Below are positions 30,201 through 36,667 of a stretch of DNA of 43,647 bases, piece after piece. This DNA is from a virus. The DNA is taken from IMG/VR virus record IMGVR_UViG_3300017719_000028, positions 1 through 43,647 of that record; one strand, written 5' to 3'. How positions within the stretch are numbered: the first letter of the stretch is position 1; each line of letters starts with the position of its first letter. A program made the translations under genes and the position numbers. The notes under the pieces were generated by a model, which made no database searches, was not told the origin of the DNA, and saw only the letters and a program-made list of their open reading frames with translations.

Positions 30201-30256
30201 TTAGAGTTGTTGCCTGCTGGCAACGGTGATTCTGTCTGATCGTTATCGTAAGACAT
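15221..30256 (-). CDS. Giant 5011-residue baseplate/tail structural protein
   Basis: This single uninterrupted 15-kb frame encodes a very large virion protein of the kind found beside gp6 in marine T4-like phages. The position suggests the gp7 wedge slot, but I see no clear gp7 homology. Landmarks include a cupredoxin-like beta domain near 190-305 (LTLYRGQTYTFEIDTPGHPF), a conserved Trp/Tyr-rich core to about 1700, and short carbohydrate-binding-module-like segments near 1455, 1718, 2227 and 2892. Beta-propeller-type repeats (DISADGKYLIVG, DLSEDGDTLAIADP) occur near 2130-2220 and 2960-3170. GSGY/GGAGY strand repeats lie near 3600, 3650 and 4013, and an IDGERIEYF segment near 4840. GGAGG precedes the TAATG-coupled start. 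Function beyond structure is inference. Confidence 0.85.
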   Translation of the reverse strand: MSYDNDQTESPLPAGNNSNRKSADLLPKYFRTQANKKILSSTIDQLTQPGVAEKVNGYMGRKNAKAYRADDTYIADISKQREDRQLEPATVSVDDLGNVNFFADYTDYINQVKNFSGNVANQSLLNSQEYYSWNPNIDWDKFTNFREYYWLPNGPQTVTVFGKSLEEVSTYTVTTEDQDDNVVYKISPPGFTPNPALTLYRGQTYTFEIDTPGHPFSFSSNRRFTDVPFDVVKQADGSYNIVSTGSAENISSLYVQGITATDLDGNEINPVNVEEGFITFTVPFNAPEQLYYTSQSNANTSGYVKVFDLIENTKIDVNEIIGKKAYTSSNKVKFSNGLKVKFAGNVTPEIYKNDEWYIEGVGDGIKLVKESDLVIPANYVGDKLVPFDSEGFDRLPFGNASAYAGTKDYIIVNRASVDRNAWTRYNKWFHKDVIEKSAEYNGQVPTVDQSSRAARPIIEFNAGLKLFNFGTSAKNDIDLIDFKTTDAFSTVENATGYNIDGTSLADGMRVIFNADTDRNVKGKIYTVNFILIDNIRQISLIEDTDSTPLVDETLLVKGGTTYRGKLFYFNGTEWKFAQAKDKVNQAPLFDIFDNNDDSFSTYNSSNFAGTTLFNYKQGTGTNDSELGFPLSYRAIENFGDIQFNFPLVTDSFVYEENNENIKVNIETGYLRKYTDLTTYVSENGWIKAHKPSKQAIIQQYVVDTNTNDFAVNVFDASGDLNDLVVKVYVNNLFKKENDHYTINRINSIAYVTFTTALTKDDVVELRCYSNTDKNENGYYELAYNLERNPMNENIGDFTIAEVNDHVSTIIENTFEYDGNVFPGVSNLRDIGDLSKHGTRFVKHSGPISLASYHLTDKNANIVKALKYARLEYAKYKRVFLQVAENLGYDGPTKEHVDKILEEINSQKTKGMPFYFSDMLPHGASKRTLHNVTASTGTFFGLSKVFSLNNLTEKAVLVYLNDQELCHGTDYVFTAEGFVNISATLAVGDEVEIYEYDTTDGCFVPTTPTKLGLYPAYKPEMYLDTTYQTPKTVIQGHDGSITVAYGDFRDNLILDFERRIYNNLKQSYNKELFDIHEYVGGNYRDTGFNRQAIDNAFVSDFVQWTVIAGDPNYTSNTFWKDTDTFRYNYNSMVSPTGKTLPGFWRGVYNEAYDTDRPHTHPWEMLGFTIKPTWWETEYGAAPYTKNNFVLWEDLQNGIIREPNVPAKVNKKYKRPNLTNHIPVDENGNLLSPLDSNYAQNFVAVRTRDSYSFGDHTPAESAWRRSSEYPFALITSWLLNQPAKVMGIGFDLSRMERNKVGNLVYTPTNSIIRLKDLVFPNTYTDNQRVITSGLVNLVYNYIVSDINTSYNEYQTELKTLSNRLALKVGGFTDKRKFKLMLDSRTPLNDGNVFVPTENYKLFLNTSVPVDIATYSGVVLQKDTNGFVVKGYDQATSTFKYLEPIISQRDPVINIGGISESFVVWDSGKQYVKGQNVRFDSFYYRVKDSHVSTTTFDTDKMVKLAELPLVGGRSNVLRRKFTNRVKTISYGTLLRTTQDVVDFLLGYEAYLKSQGFEFNYYNKDIGIVEDWTYSVKEFMFWTTQNWAAGTVITLSPGAQQFKFKRPFVVVDDIFDTFYDYSLLKADGQKLEKSFSSIARDSENEFGLTVKNTEDGIFSVKLPLVQREHIILLDNKTVFGDVIYDQEAGYRQERIKVAGYRSDNWTGGLNIPGFVYDAAEVTDWLSYKDYGIGKLVKHKEFYYVATTDITGTEQFIDNQWERLDERPEAQLIPNFEYKINQFADFYDLDTDNFDIEQQKHAQHLIGYQKRKYLENIVNDDVSQYKFYQGMLQDKGTANSLTNLFDALASADKESLEFYEEWALRVGRYGATENFSSVEFLLDESQIKTNPQPIELVNSIPANDTDTIYKLTPQDVYLKPKDYNHKPFPITSSYIPFVKDAGYVFDDDISYRIKNKTDILTANIDVIGANDYVWVTGENADWDVLQHVTTDLRVVKIVGFGEGLDQIDGTSAPGGIFTFNKAHNFVPGDIIGIQNTLTANDAFFVVESAFATSVEVVAGEQQSIEDQETVDAFVSVLRSVKYSTVKDANYALEGKLLKNQKIWVGNSSNWLVPIKDNVYSTKKHYNNPSEYDNTSTYEYGSSMSVNTANTRMVLGDHSANNNSGLVHTYQRGSNLRDLLFEETLQLDTDIYPVSADHRFGADIDISADGKYLIVGSSTASDVASNYQQGYLNTTAYATNDIVKYNENYWKAKRPITAESASVAFSTFDSYANFENSSDSSLLTLVLQGNAYLPNTQTNHILVAAPFDQYKGTKPQDKLVLKWNAFTNFNRNTGPSVSVELFPNGINSQNVAGQYTEPTANFISGEHVIVEKVDSVLLVEPFTDPPVDGDVIETSGGSATVYKAFTRDFKLVVYLKDTNGVFGPTGTISNANGTPIGEYTQPNYNGTTGAIGGWWYIDVGTNYLTSDEFTDPKDFGVPAYGLIYQDVLVYDELTDTYARTTPNFYKNVLDDVSSTLFPSVDEPGFVSVLSHRGAAYINVDVDGVQSILDNRWLVRIPKSLEGDINAPGDKFRTYIDDQADAPDFSLLGFDASYINDFEHTVIDMWDGYIDFTFTKTQGADVVMLSDQDVDVGDFFEPAYEGKEFTDLNGNIVNIGGAVTGDIIRDDITGAEAKVAYYIRRAGDQGRVYLKNVTGTGSFTQGNRLLLKTVEGVGQDDNLRIMGPINKISLYGLNTGKLAVVQKGTTFPAHPESYGGLDQFRDLNSFAYVNKEFWIYKEELAEAGAEAPASIPSTSNSDWQLVYNLPVTTTGSQVSKPANQGVYTIYNRVGTSWTNRGTFEIPDSATNSNVGKQVAISQENDLYRFYVGSKENLTVIKHGTDKYGKTYDFAFDINPHYRGDYSADATYKTDEIVLYSNQLYSALTFVKGVTPTSTLKWKLLNSQVNYLPTLPNAVNIFNDPAFDDLGESVTDFTKQITVSDNGQVLAISIVTDVSVDADNKVLVYRILDDRYVLDQTIVAPLSNTGWGSSIDLSEDGDTLAIADPESDIDGFNTGKVYVYAKSNGTFEMHQTLSGTGTSSEKFGEKVSVSKDIIAVTSGNGDVATDTLFDTGITTFDDTFTAFPDKKIDSGSIRLYQKVADAFVLGEELDYDGDLTVLTASRFGEQVLINDNHVYVGVPGDPNDYYTEDTNPGSFVDYQVTQNVKPWTILRTPNEVVDVKKIKSAFLYNTRTNKLIKYLDYVDPVQGKIAGPAEQELTFKSNIDFARYNVTTLPDYFSETNNWEEQHLGKLWWDISTARFFNPYQEDITNQANKWNTLIPGYSADVYEWVESSIIPSEWDKIADTSEGFAKGISGLSKYGDAAYSQKLAYDSASQTFSDKYYFWVKSKKTVPADETRSISGSEVEGLIGNPRGQGYSFVALLSNDRFVLYNSESLLNDKEVALHVSYYTQDTQEQNTHLEYQLVTEGLETSVPKADIERKWIDSLIGYDTRGRQVPNPELSPAEKYGTLNSPRQSWFVNKQEAFKQVIERANLTLKENIIVDDFSFTTLNSVDVQPFVTERKYDYKLDTLEELDFVGTNKIKTAQLEASVHGGTVTDIRIINSGRGYVDPTYDSTTSTVRHGPSFELFGNGSGLDFNIEINNLGQVNKVNIINGGAGYDENLRIEVRPLTVLIENDSTVNNKWAIYEYNTTSSIWDRIISQSYDTTEYWDYADWYATGYNQFTKIDYRVDESYQLSATDAKIGQIVKIDNIGNGGWLLLIRTAETNSTDYTIDYDTIGRENGTIEISSKIYNVIENTIGYDLLGYDNRFFDTEPVTEARQILTALKNDIFVDNLAVKWQELFFASIRYVLSEQQNVDWVYKTSFVKAKHNVGSLTQKINYQNDNLDSYNDYINEVKPYKTNVREYLSSYENVDNTNTQTSDFDLPPYFDITKGKITTKSVKIKDDTLIGADEFFDDYPYKSWKENFGFKVIGINIYDGGSKYTYPPTVTIAGGGGSGATARAYIGAGKVVNIVVTNTGSGYTSAPTITISGSQADGSTTAIASAQIGETVVRSMHVEMKFDRVSGEYVIIELPETETFTGTAINDTFALKWPMNLKRNKVKVTINGQILLRSEYTFSNIEDNNYTYKRHKGQIKFTTTPALGAAISIEYEKESSILNAQDRINHLYNPTTGMLGKELSQLMTGIDYGGVEVKSFGFEGTSGWMTDEYGSDTWDSYDNEFQDEIFFADGTTVAIELDNPLEDGIQYNVYLKRSGQTKAIRIDDPNYGNNPANKLAMMQTLTGDGVTQTINLAENDIEVNDGDIVTVRKITSDGSFKPDPDSYDTLLTGGQLDYGNASGVNADDIILDGDLFVTPLTSGGPEELVSGQVMDSVNITVYERTGEGQGQIYNQNYLTDGTTTTYPLGLLPNSNDAVIVKLGNTIVDSSLYTLDYQVLTLTFENAPATDQMLTILAIGQNGQNIIDIGSIFTVADQVVYETKIPWQDQYQIYLRKDGIVPDGPELIARKNDTNGFVEFVFSPTAPDVGTRLDYEIYSNNTQINYSKVQKDSIIADGSSVIYNLSTSAIYDTPAEFFTIVEVDGIVKKPGYSKIFKITDPAIREYELETFQVQESTLSAADTEVYLNGNLLNQQDSYSVNIGQSSIILENNLLSQGDTLSIYFRNSDYRVVGNQVIFNNAPSEDKVINVYSFSNHDILDINRISYDVINRSTLTPGSDNYSAYHSLTGGRVRLNTATSGVENVWIFKNGKLLSPSVDYKLESNMKVIQLVTTPAENDIIDIIHFTAPISTPTIAWQQFKDILNRTHYKRVDNNDGIKLASPLRYNDLRIVVVQNADRLPTPDKRSNKPGIIWIDGERIEYFAKTGNDLRQLRRGTLGTGVKDTYPVNTPVYGASTDKNIPYRDETIVWSPVDAVTEGQTDFTLDFTPNSVNEFEVFAAGTRLNKAAIAKFDPAIAIDSPEGDVNTPAEFTVSGNILTLTNPMKADQKLVVIRKVGKLWTDPGTPLKDAQNDIGSFLREAKSELPE

Positions 30257-33200
30257 TAGTAATAACTTCCTCCGCTACTTGAATTATTAGAACTGCTTGA
30301 ACTTGAATTGTTTAAATTATTTGAACTAGATGAACTAGTAAATGACGATGCACTTGTAATACCTGTGTTTACATTTTCACTTGATGTTACTACGTTACCA
30401 GATGCATTTAATCTAGTTGCTGTAATTTGGTCAATAATTTCTATATCTGCCACTGTTGCACTGTTAATAAAAATTTCATCAACTTCGCTTCTTATTTCAA
30501 ACAAACTACCAAAAGTTTGTGTTACTTGATCAGGAACAATAACAACACTTACTAAATCTGGTGCAAGTCTGTTTGTTATATATGTTGCTAATTCTTGGAA
30601 GTAAAACGTATCACCGAAGTTCCAATTTTCTAATGCAAAATATTGATTAATTGCTTCAATACATCTTGTCTTTACATCATTGTCATTTAAAACTTGATCA
30701 GGATTTTTTACTAATTTAAATGTTGCTTGTAGATCTGATCTAGCAGCTGCACCAAATAGTTCTTTGTATTTTACTGGATGGTAAATTACTTCATCACTTA
30801 TTGATTTAATTTTATTAAGTTCGCGACCATAAGATCTAAATAACTCATCTGAACTTGGTGGTAGTGGCTGTTGTGTTAATTGTCCATCTAAGAAAAGTCT
30901 ATAATTTCTATCATATGTTTTTGTTAACATATAAGTGTCAATAATATTACTTGCACTAGGATCAATCCTATTGTTAGTATCAGCAACATGTATATAATGG
31001 AATTTTAGTTTGTCTCTTCCTATAAATGCTTTGTAGTCACTGTTAGTTACTAGTTCAAGTATTGATGCATCTAACTTCTTAAACACATTGTTGTCTCTAA
31101 AGTAAAATAGTTGTCCATCTGTGTATGTGCTTAATGGTTGTATGTTAGTTTGCGATTCTAGTATTTCAATATCTGTTGATTCAACATATCTAAATTCTTC
31201 AACACCTGCATCTGTAAAATATTTTTCGTGTATAATAATTTTTGTTAGTGGAGTATTATCCTCGTCACCTACAATATGTAAAAATAATTCTGGATCATCA
31301 ATAACACCATCTGCGTCTTTGTCAGCAAATGTTATTTCTATTTTCTTAGTGTCTACATAACCTTCTTTATCTCTATATGATTCTAAAATATCAAAATCAA
31401 AGTTATCTGTAAACGGCAACACACTGTTAGGTCTTGTGTTTATATTCAATACACTTAGTTTGTCTCTTATAGTTTTACCTGTTTGTGTGTCATATATTTT
31501 ATCTGTGCTGTCATAGTAGAATTTAATTTCCCTATCACTTTCAAATACATAACGTAACCCTCTATTTGTTACTTTGTATGTCTCGCCATTTGTTTCAAAT
31601 AGCAATAACCAACTTGCATCAAGGTTAGCATTACTTACATTGCCTGCAAATCCTGTACCAAAACTACTTTTCTTATCTAAGTCTGTTGCTTTTATTAAAC
31701 GCCAAACACGATTAACATCATCATAACGTAACCCAAAATCGTTGTATGCAAAAGTTTGATCAATAATTTCTACTTTAACATCGTCAATAAGACTGTTTGC
31801 TAACTTAGGACGTATCTGTACTAGTCTGCATCCGTTAGCAATCTTATCAGCTAATGCTATTGGACCTTGTGTGTCTGATAATCCAATGTCTAGTCCGTTA
31901 CCTGCAACCGCTATAACTTTAGTCCATTTATATGTAGAACTTCCTACATGGTTAGCGTCACCTGCCATTAAGGATCCGTCGGGCATAAAGTGGAATCCTG
32001 TTGGTGCTTCAAATTTAATTGCTGTGCCAGCTTCAATATATTTTAAACTGTTTGTAGTAAATGATCCAACTCGATAACCAGAGGCATCTAATGACTGAAA
32101 ATTACCTGTATAAGTGTTTGTAGCTTCTGTAGTAACGTTCCAATAAACACTTAGATCAAAAGTACTAATCTTTGGAAATTTATCTAAGTAATAATGTTTT
32201 ACTTTCTTGTCATCAAGAATAGGTTCTACAGTGTTTATTATAATACCTTCAATATCTGTTTGAGTATTAAAATTAAAACTTGTTTTGTTTGTGATGTATT
32301 CTTTGTATAGTACGCCATCATTTCCGTATAAGTTAGTATTACTATATTTGCCAGTAGCATCATTTAAATCAAAGTATCTTGATATACCACTTGATGTTCT
32401 GTTAACTGATTTTACTTTTACAATTTCTTGACTTATGCCTAAAGGAGCAACATTGTAATCTTCCCCTGTGACCATTCTATTTTGTGTATAGTATGTTGCA
32501 GGTGCATTTTGTTTAATACTTAAATTACTTTCAGATCTAGCACTATTTGCTACAGTTGTTTGTAACCCTAGAGTTAATGTAAGAGTGTGTACTCTTCCTT
32601 TTTTGCTTAGGTATGGAATATTAACAGCAATATTAGTAATAGCTGCTGGTGTAATAACCATATTTCTATTTTCACTAGTTCTAAAATATGATTTAAAATT
32701 ACCTTTTGGAAGATTTCCAAAAACTCCATCACTAAATGCTATATTAATTCTGTCGTCAACTCTTGTTAGCACACTATAGATATTTCTTATTTTTTTGTTA
32801 ATACTATTGTATATTACATTATTGCCTTCTACAGCATCAAGTTTTGACCATAACTCTGATTCGTTACCATTTGCATCTAATTTAAATAACCAAACATCTG
32901 AATCGTTAATATTTTCTGTATCAATGGAAACTGTTTGATTTGGTGTAGGTTGTGTTACACTAAATTGTCCACTTTCTAGTCTACCCTGACGGAAGTGTGC
33001 AAAAAATCCTGTGTTACTACTACCTGGTCCTTGTGTATCATTTCTATACATGAACGCAAAGTTGTTTCCTGGTATTGGTGCTTCTTCAACTAAACTACCT
33101 TCTTCTATATCTGTAGATACAATTTCAAAAGGAGTTGTTTTACCTTCAATTGGCTTTTCAAAAGAATATACAGGAACATCAGTGTTAACTCCGTTTATTC

Positions 33201-33762
33201 TGTACTGGTCTGTTGATATGCCTGCTACTGTCTCACTTTTGTTTGGCTTACCAAATACTCCGTTAACTGGTAACGAAGTGTTTAGCACTTTAATAAACTG
33301 TTCATACCAGTTTGAATTGGTGCTGTCGTTCCACTGTATTGTTTGGCCTGCTAAGTTAGTACCATTTGAATCAAGAAGATCTTCAGTAGTGCTTACGGCT
33401 GTAAATTTTAAAAGTCCGTTAGCAGATTGATTTCTTCGTGGATTATAATTTAGTAGTCTTGCTAGTCTTAGTACTGATTCTCTACGTTCTGCAAGTTCGA
33501 GGAAATTTTCTCTTGCATTTAAATCAATTCTAAAGGATAAATTTTGTCCAAGGAATGCTACTAAGTCAATTAGTGCAAGGTATTCACTTGATTCAATATA
33601 GTCGTTGAAATCCTCAGGATAATTAGTCCTAAGATATTCTATCATTGTTCGTCTTAAATTATCAAAGTCGTAACTTTGAAAGTCGGCATTGCGAAAAGAT
33701 TGGTATATTGTTTTCCAATCCTCTGCAACTAGTAATCTGTTTTGTCTATCAGTAGCTGACAT
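30256..33762 (-). CDS. 6: Baseplate wedge protein gp6
   Basis: This 1168-residue homolog of T4 gp6 forms the inner ring of the baseplate wedge. The N-terminal 150 residues are highly characteristic: DWKTIYQSFRNADFQSYDFD, then YLRTNYPEDFNDYIESSEYLALIDLVAFLGQNLSFRIDLNARENFL and LARLLNYNPRRN. The C-terminal third (PVKYKELFGAAARSDLQATFKLVKNPD, LENWNFGDTFYFQELATYI) also fits the family's dimerisation region. It is far longer than T4 gp6 (about 660 residues), with extra beta-rich material in the middle. It ends in a Ser/Asn-rich low-complexity tail of roughly 40 residues. An AATAAATA late core lies about 20 bases upstream. It is coupled to the giant gene by a TAATG overlap. Confidence 0.92.
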   Translation of the reverse strand: MSATDRQNRLLVAEDWKTIYQSFRNADFQSYDFDNLRRTMIEYLRTNYPEDFNDYIESSEYLALIDLVAFLGQNLSFRIDLNARENFLELAERRESVLRLARLLNYNPRRNQSANGLLKFTAVSTTEDLLDSNGTNLAGQTIQWNDSTNSNWYEQFIKVLNTSLPVNGVFGKPNKSETVAGISTDQYRINGVNTDVPVYSFEKPIEGKTTPFEIVSTDIEEGSLVEEAPIPGNNFAFMYRNDTQGPGSSNTGFFAHFRQGRLESGQFSVTQPTPNQTVSIDTENINDSDVWLFKLDANGNESELWSKLDAVEGNNVIYNSINKKIRNIYSVLTRVDDRINIAFSDGVFGNLPKGNFKSYFRTSENRNMVITPAAITNIAVNIPYLSKKGRVHTLTLTLGLQTTVANSARSESNLSIKQNAPATYYTQNRMVTGEDYNVAPLGISQEIVKVKSVNRTSSGISRYFDLNDATGKYSNTNLYGNDGVLYKEYITNKTSFNFNTQTDIEGIIINTVEPILDDKKVKHYYLDKFPKISTFDLSVYWNVTTEATNTYTGNFQSLDASGYRVGSFTTNSLKYIEAGTAIKFEAPTGFHFMPDGSLMAGDANHVGSSTYKWTKVIAVAGNGLDIGLSDTQGPIALADKIANGCRLVQIRPKLANSLIDDVKVEIIDQTFAYNDFGLRYDDVNRVWRLIKATDLDKKSSFGTGFAGNVSNANLDASWLLLFETNGETYKVTNRGLRYVFESDREIKFYYDSTDKIYDTQTGKTIRDKLSVLNINTRPNSVLPFTDNFDFDILESYRDKEGYVDTKKIEITFADKDADGVIDDPELFLHIVGDEDNTPLTKIIIHEKYFTDAGVEEFRYVESTDIEILESQTNIQPLSTYTDGQLFYFRDNNVFKKLDASILELVTNSDYKAFIGRDKLKFHYIHVADTNNRIDPSASNIIDTYMLTKTYDRNYRLFLDGQLTQQPLPPSSDELFRSYGRELNKIKSISDEVIYHPVKYKELFGAAARSDLQATFKLVKNPDQVLNDNDVKTRCIEAINQYFALENWNFGDTFYFQELATYITNRLAPDLVSVVIVPDQVTQTFGSLFEIRSEVDEIFINSATVADIEIIDQITATRLNASGNVVTSSENVNTGITSASSFTSSSSSNNLNNSSSSSSNNSSSGGSYY

Positions 33763-33781
33763 CTAATTTCCTCATATAACG

Positions 33782-33789
33782 TATTTATT
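33782..33789 (-). promoter_or_regulatory. Late promoter core (AATAAATA) ahead of gp6
   Basis: The minus-strand octamer AATAAATA lies in the 55-base gap between gp25 and gp6 and ends 20 bases before the gp6 ATG. A TATAAT overlaps it, but the place where a -35 would sit reads AATTAA, so a gp55-type late promoter is more likely than a sigma70 promoter. Confidence 0.6.
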
Positions 33790-33817
33790 ATAAACTGTTA
33801 TGTACGTAGTTAATTCT

Positions 33818-34264
33818 CTAAGCAAGTAAGCCAGCTTCTCTATCAAATTGTAGAGTCATAGCTTCAGCAATACTATAGTTTAGGTAGATTAGAGTACATT
33901 CAATTTGTATACCACTTTCATACGTATCAACAATAACATTATCAACAGTAACCCGAGGATCATAATTAATAATATCTGCTACATTCTCAATAATAGCGGC
34001 TTTTAGTCCTTCTGTTAATGGGTCAAATAGTAAGTCCCATATAATTGTCCCAAATTCAGGATTTTCTAATTTTTCACCTTGACGTATATGAAAATGGTTA
34101 ATTATATCCTGTTTAATAACAGCAAGGTCGTACAATCTGTATCCGTCATTAACAGGATTTACTGTGCTTATAGATCTGTAAGACGCACTTGATGCTGGTT
34201 GTTTAGGCTTTGTAGAACTTGCTACATTTACCCTTTTGTATATATTTTTCTCTAAAGTACTCAT
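33818..34264 (-). CDS. 25: Baseplate wedge protein gp25 (lysozyme-like fold family)
   Basis: This 148-residue gp25 homolog is close to the T4 length of 132. The family core is plain: YDLAVIKQDIINHFHIRQGEKLENPEFGTIIWDLLFDPLT, then a helix, then NYDPRVTVDNVIVD and a final strand (IQIECTLIYLNYS). The EFG/LFDPLT segment is the conserved EPR-type motif region of gp25-like sheath-initiator proteins, which join the baseplate wedge and nucleate the contractile sheath. A basic, Ser-rich N-terminus of about 40 residues is extra. GAGGG lies about 11 bases before the ATG, a little far. It follows gp5 by 15 bases. Confidence 0.93.
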   Translation of the reverse strand: MSTLEKNIYKRVNVASSTKPKQPASSASYRSISTVNPVNDGYRLYDLAVIKQDIINHFHIRQGEKLENPEFGTIIWDLLFDPLTEGLKAAIIENVADIINYDPRVTVDNVIVDTYESGIQIECTLIYLNYSIAEAMTLQFDREAGLLA

Positions 34265-34279
34265 AGTAATATTTACCCT

Positions 34280-36667
34280 CTACGCATAACCGGAATCTTT
34301 AGCATTCCTAGCTGCAGCAATTAATTGTGTAGGGGAGATTCTTGACTTGTTGCCTGCTACACCTTGATAATAACTTTCTCCTGTTTCGACTATTCTCTTA
34401 CTACCTTGTTGTCTAAATGTAACTGGTAAACTGGCCCATTCTTGTGCCAATGATCTACAAAAAGCTGGCTCTGATTTGGAGCCTGAAATAAACGCATCAA
34501 TTCCTCTTCTCTGCAGTAATTTACGACATAATTTATCTTGGTTAGCAGGACTGAATAACTCTGTTCTACTTACTACTCCGTCTCCGTCAACTAAACTTAT
34601 CAATGTTTTCTTAATAATTTGATACTTACCTGCTGCTGAACTTGCTGATCCTGCGTCTACACTTGCAATTTGCCAATCAATTACTTCTTGTAATGTTAGT
34701 TCTGATAATTGTTTTCCATAGAACTGGAATGGTGTTATTTTAGATCCACCATAAGGAGTGTTATAGCCTGCACCTTCTGCATTACCAATAACATCTAAAA
34801 TACTACCGTCGGCGCCGACACTAGTAAATTTAGTTTCTAGTGTTTTATCATCTTTTTCTGTAGTTGTAGCAACAGGAGTTGTGCCACTTGTTCCTGGAGG
34901 TGGTCCAGCGGTTGAGCTAACAGCGTCTTTGTTGCCAACTCGGTCGCTTTTTCTAAAAGTATCAACACTGGTAAGTAAATCTGCTTGAGGCAAAGGCGTA
35001 TCAACTAATATATCTGTTCTTTGACTCTTAAAGAATAACGGATCTAAGTTTTCATGTTGTGCATATGGTTCATGACTTGGCATTCTTTTTACGAATGTTT
35101 GTATGTCTGAAGGGACTTCTGTTCCTGGATTTGTTTTAGGAACAACGTGTCTAGGCAATGGTATCATTTCTATAGCATCTGCTGCATCAGTTGCCACTGT
35201 GCCTGCTGATGACGAGCTGCTGTTTAAATTAATATCCGTGTCTCCATCAATTTCAACGTTGCCGCCTGCGGCATTGATATTAATTGCTCCTTCTGTTGCT
35301 GTTAAGTATGATGCTTTTCCTACTAAATTAAGTGTTGTATCAGTATTAATAAACATATCAGTTGCTGAACGTATATGTCCTTGTGCATCTGCTAATACAT
35401 ATAAATTTGCATTTGTGTGATGATGAATATCACCTGTAACTAATGTACTTTGAATTCCGCCAACAGTTGTGTCTTGGTTTTGTTTAACTGTAACTAACAT
35501 ATTTTGTTCTGCTAATATACTAGTATCACTGTGGCTTTCTATTTTTACTTCACCAGTTCCTTCACCGTATCGTCCACTAGCTCTTACATTGACAGCACGA
35601 CCGCCTTCTATGTTTACATCTCTATCTGCTGTAAGGTTTATATCAGCGTCACTATGTATAGATATACTATCTAAACCATAAACATCAATTTTACCATCAC
35701 TAGTTAATTCTACCCAAGCTGTTCCTCTACTGTTAGCAATGTAGATAAAGTCTTCACTGTTGTGCATTAATATTTGATGACCAGTTCTAGTTCTAAATCG
35801 CATAAGTTCGTTATGTGGTATACTAGACTGACCAAATGTTTCGCCAGCTTCAACATTTGCATATGCTGGCGGCCCTGCTGATGCATGTGATGCTCTTGTT
35901 AATTTGTCATCACCGTCATCCATAACAAAACTTGAACCACCAAGCCTGTTAACAAATTTTGAATGTTTAAGTCCTGCTTCTCCAGCAAGCCCTTTAGGTG
36001 CTCCGGGTCTTTTATCTATTGGTCCAGGAGTGCTTATTCCAAATACAGCACTAGGAACTTCACGCCTAGCACTCGTACTTGTTGTTCCTCGATTTTCGTC
36101 TCTTATTAAACCTTGTATTTCAAGTGCTTGTGTAAAATCTTTGTTGTACGGTTTATTAAATTTTGTTGGGTCTCTTCCTGATCCTTTTTCAACTTTTTTA
36201 TTATACTCGCCTGTTGGTAATTTTAAACCTTGAATATTTTGCGGAGTACCGGGAGTTGTAAGTGCTGTTGATGCTCTTCCATCTGGAACCATAAAGTTCA
36301 TAAATTTATCTTGGATACATCCTATCCAAAATCCGTTAGCAATATCGCCTTCAGCAAATGTAACTAAAACTCTTGAGCCAATATCAGGTGGTACAAACCA
36401 CATACCGTAACTTTTTTGAGTTGCGGCATATCCGTCATTTGCTGACGTATGCGCAGGATTAGTAATACCATAAAATGGTGACAAATATCTAACTTCTATT
36501 GATGTTCCTAATCCTTCAGGTAAACTACCTGTAGAGTTATTTTTTAGAATATCAACTTTTAGTGATCCTGAATATGTAGCATCTAAATTACTAACTACAA
36601 TTGCTTCGAAGGGACCTGTGCCGATAGATTCAATTTTTTTTACGTTTGTTCTTTTAGACTGGGCCAA
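34280..36667 (-). CDS. 5: Baseplate central spike gp5 with C-terminal GH104-type lysozyme
   Basis: This 795-residue spike protein starts with an OB-fold domain at about 10-115 (FEAIVVSNLDATYSGSLKVD, PPDIGSRVLVTFAEGD, GFWIGCIQD). A beta-helix-type repeat region at about 315-480 (DINLTADRDVNIEGGRAVNV and similar) forms the needle. The C-terminal 165 residues resemble lambda endolysin (GH104 lytic transglycosylase): AEG with probable catalytic E631, SAAGKYQII, SPANQDKLCRKLL and LAQEWASLPV. T4 gp5 instead carries its lysozyme between the OB and helix domains. The start is TTG at 36667, directly after the upstream TAA, with AGGAG 8 bases ahead. No ATG fits. It would puncture and digest peptidoglycan during injection. 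Confidence 0.9.
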   Translation of the reverse strand: MAQSKRTNVKKIESIGTGPFEAIVVSNLDATYSGSLKVDILKNNSTGSLPEGLGTSIEVRYLSPFYGITNPAHTSANDGYAATQKSYGMWFVPPDIGSRVLVTFAEGDIANGFWIGCIQDKFMNFMVPDGRASTALTTPGTPQNIQGLKLPTGEYNKKVEKGSGRDPTKFNKPYNKDFTQALEIQGLIRDENRGTTSTSARREVPSAVFGISTPGPIDKRPGAPKGLAGEAGLKHSKFVNRLGGSSFVMDDGDDKLTRASHASAGPPAYANVEAGETFGQSSIPHNELMRFRTRTGHQILMHNSEDFIYIANSRGTAWVELTSDGKIDVYGLDSISIHSDADINLTADRDVNIEGGRAVNVRASGRYGEGTGEVKIESHSDTSILAEQNMLVTVKQNQDTTVGGIQSTLVTGDIHHHTNANLYVLADAQGHIRSATDMFINTDTTLNLVGKASYLTATEGAININAAGGNVEIDGDTDINLNSSSSSAGTVATDAADAIEMIPLPRHVVPKTNPGTEVPSDIQTFVKRMPSHEPYAQHENLDPLFFKSQRTDILVDTPLPQADLLTSVDTFRKSDRVGNKDAVSSTAGPPPGTSGTTPVATTTEKDDKTLETKFTSVGADGSILDVIGNAEGAGYNTPYGGSKITPFQFYGKQLSELTLQEVIDWQIASVDAGSASSAAGKYQIIKKTLISLVDGDGVVSRTELFSPANQDKLCRKLLQRRGIDAFISGSKSEPAFCRSLAQEWASLPVTFRQQGSKRIVETGESYYQGVAGNKSRISPTQLIAAARNAKDSGYA

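Noticed and set aside
33787-33815. Sigma70 promoter ahead of gp6 based on a TATAAT
   Set aside because: At 17 bases spacing the -35 position reads AATTAA; the overlapping AATAAATA late core is the better explanation.
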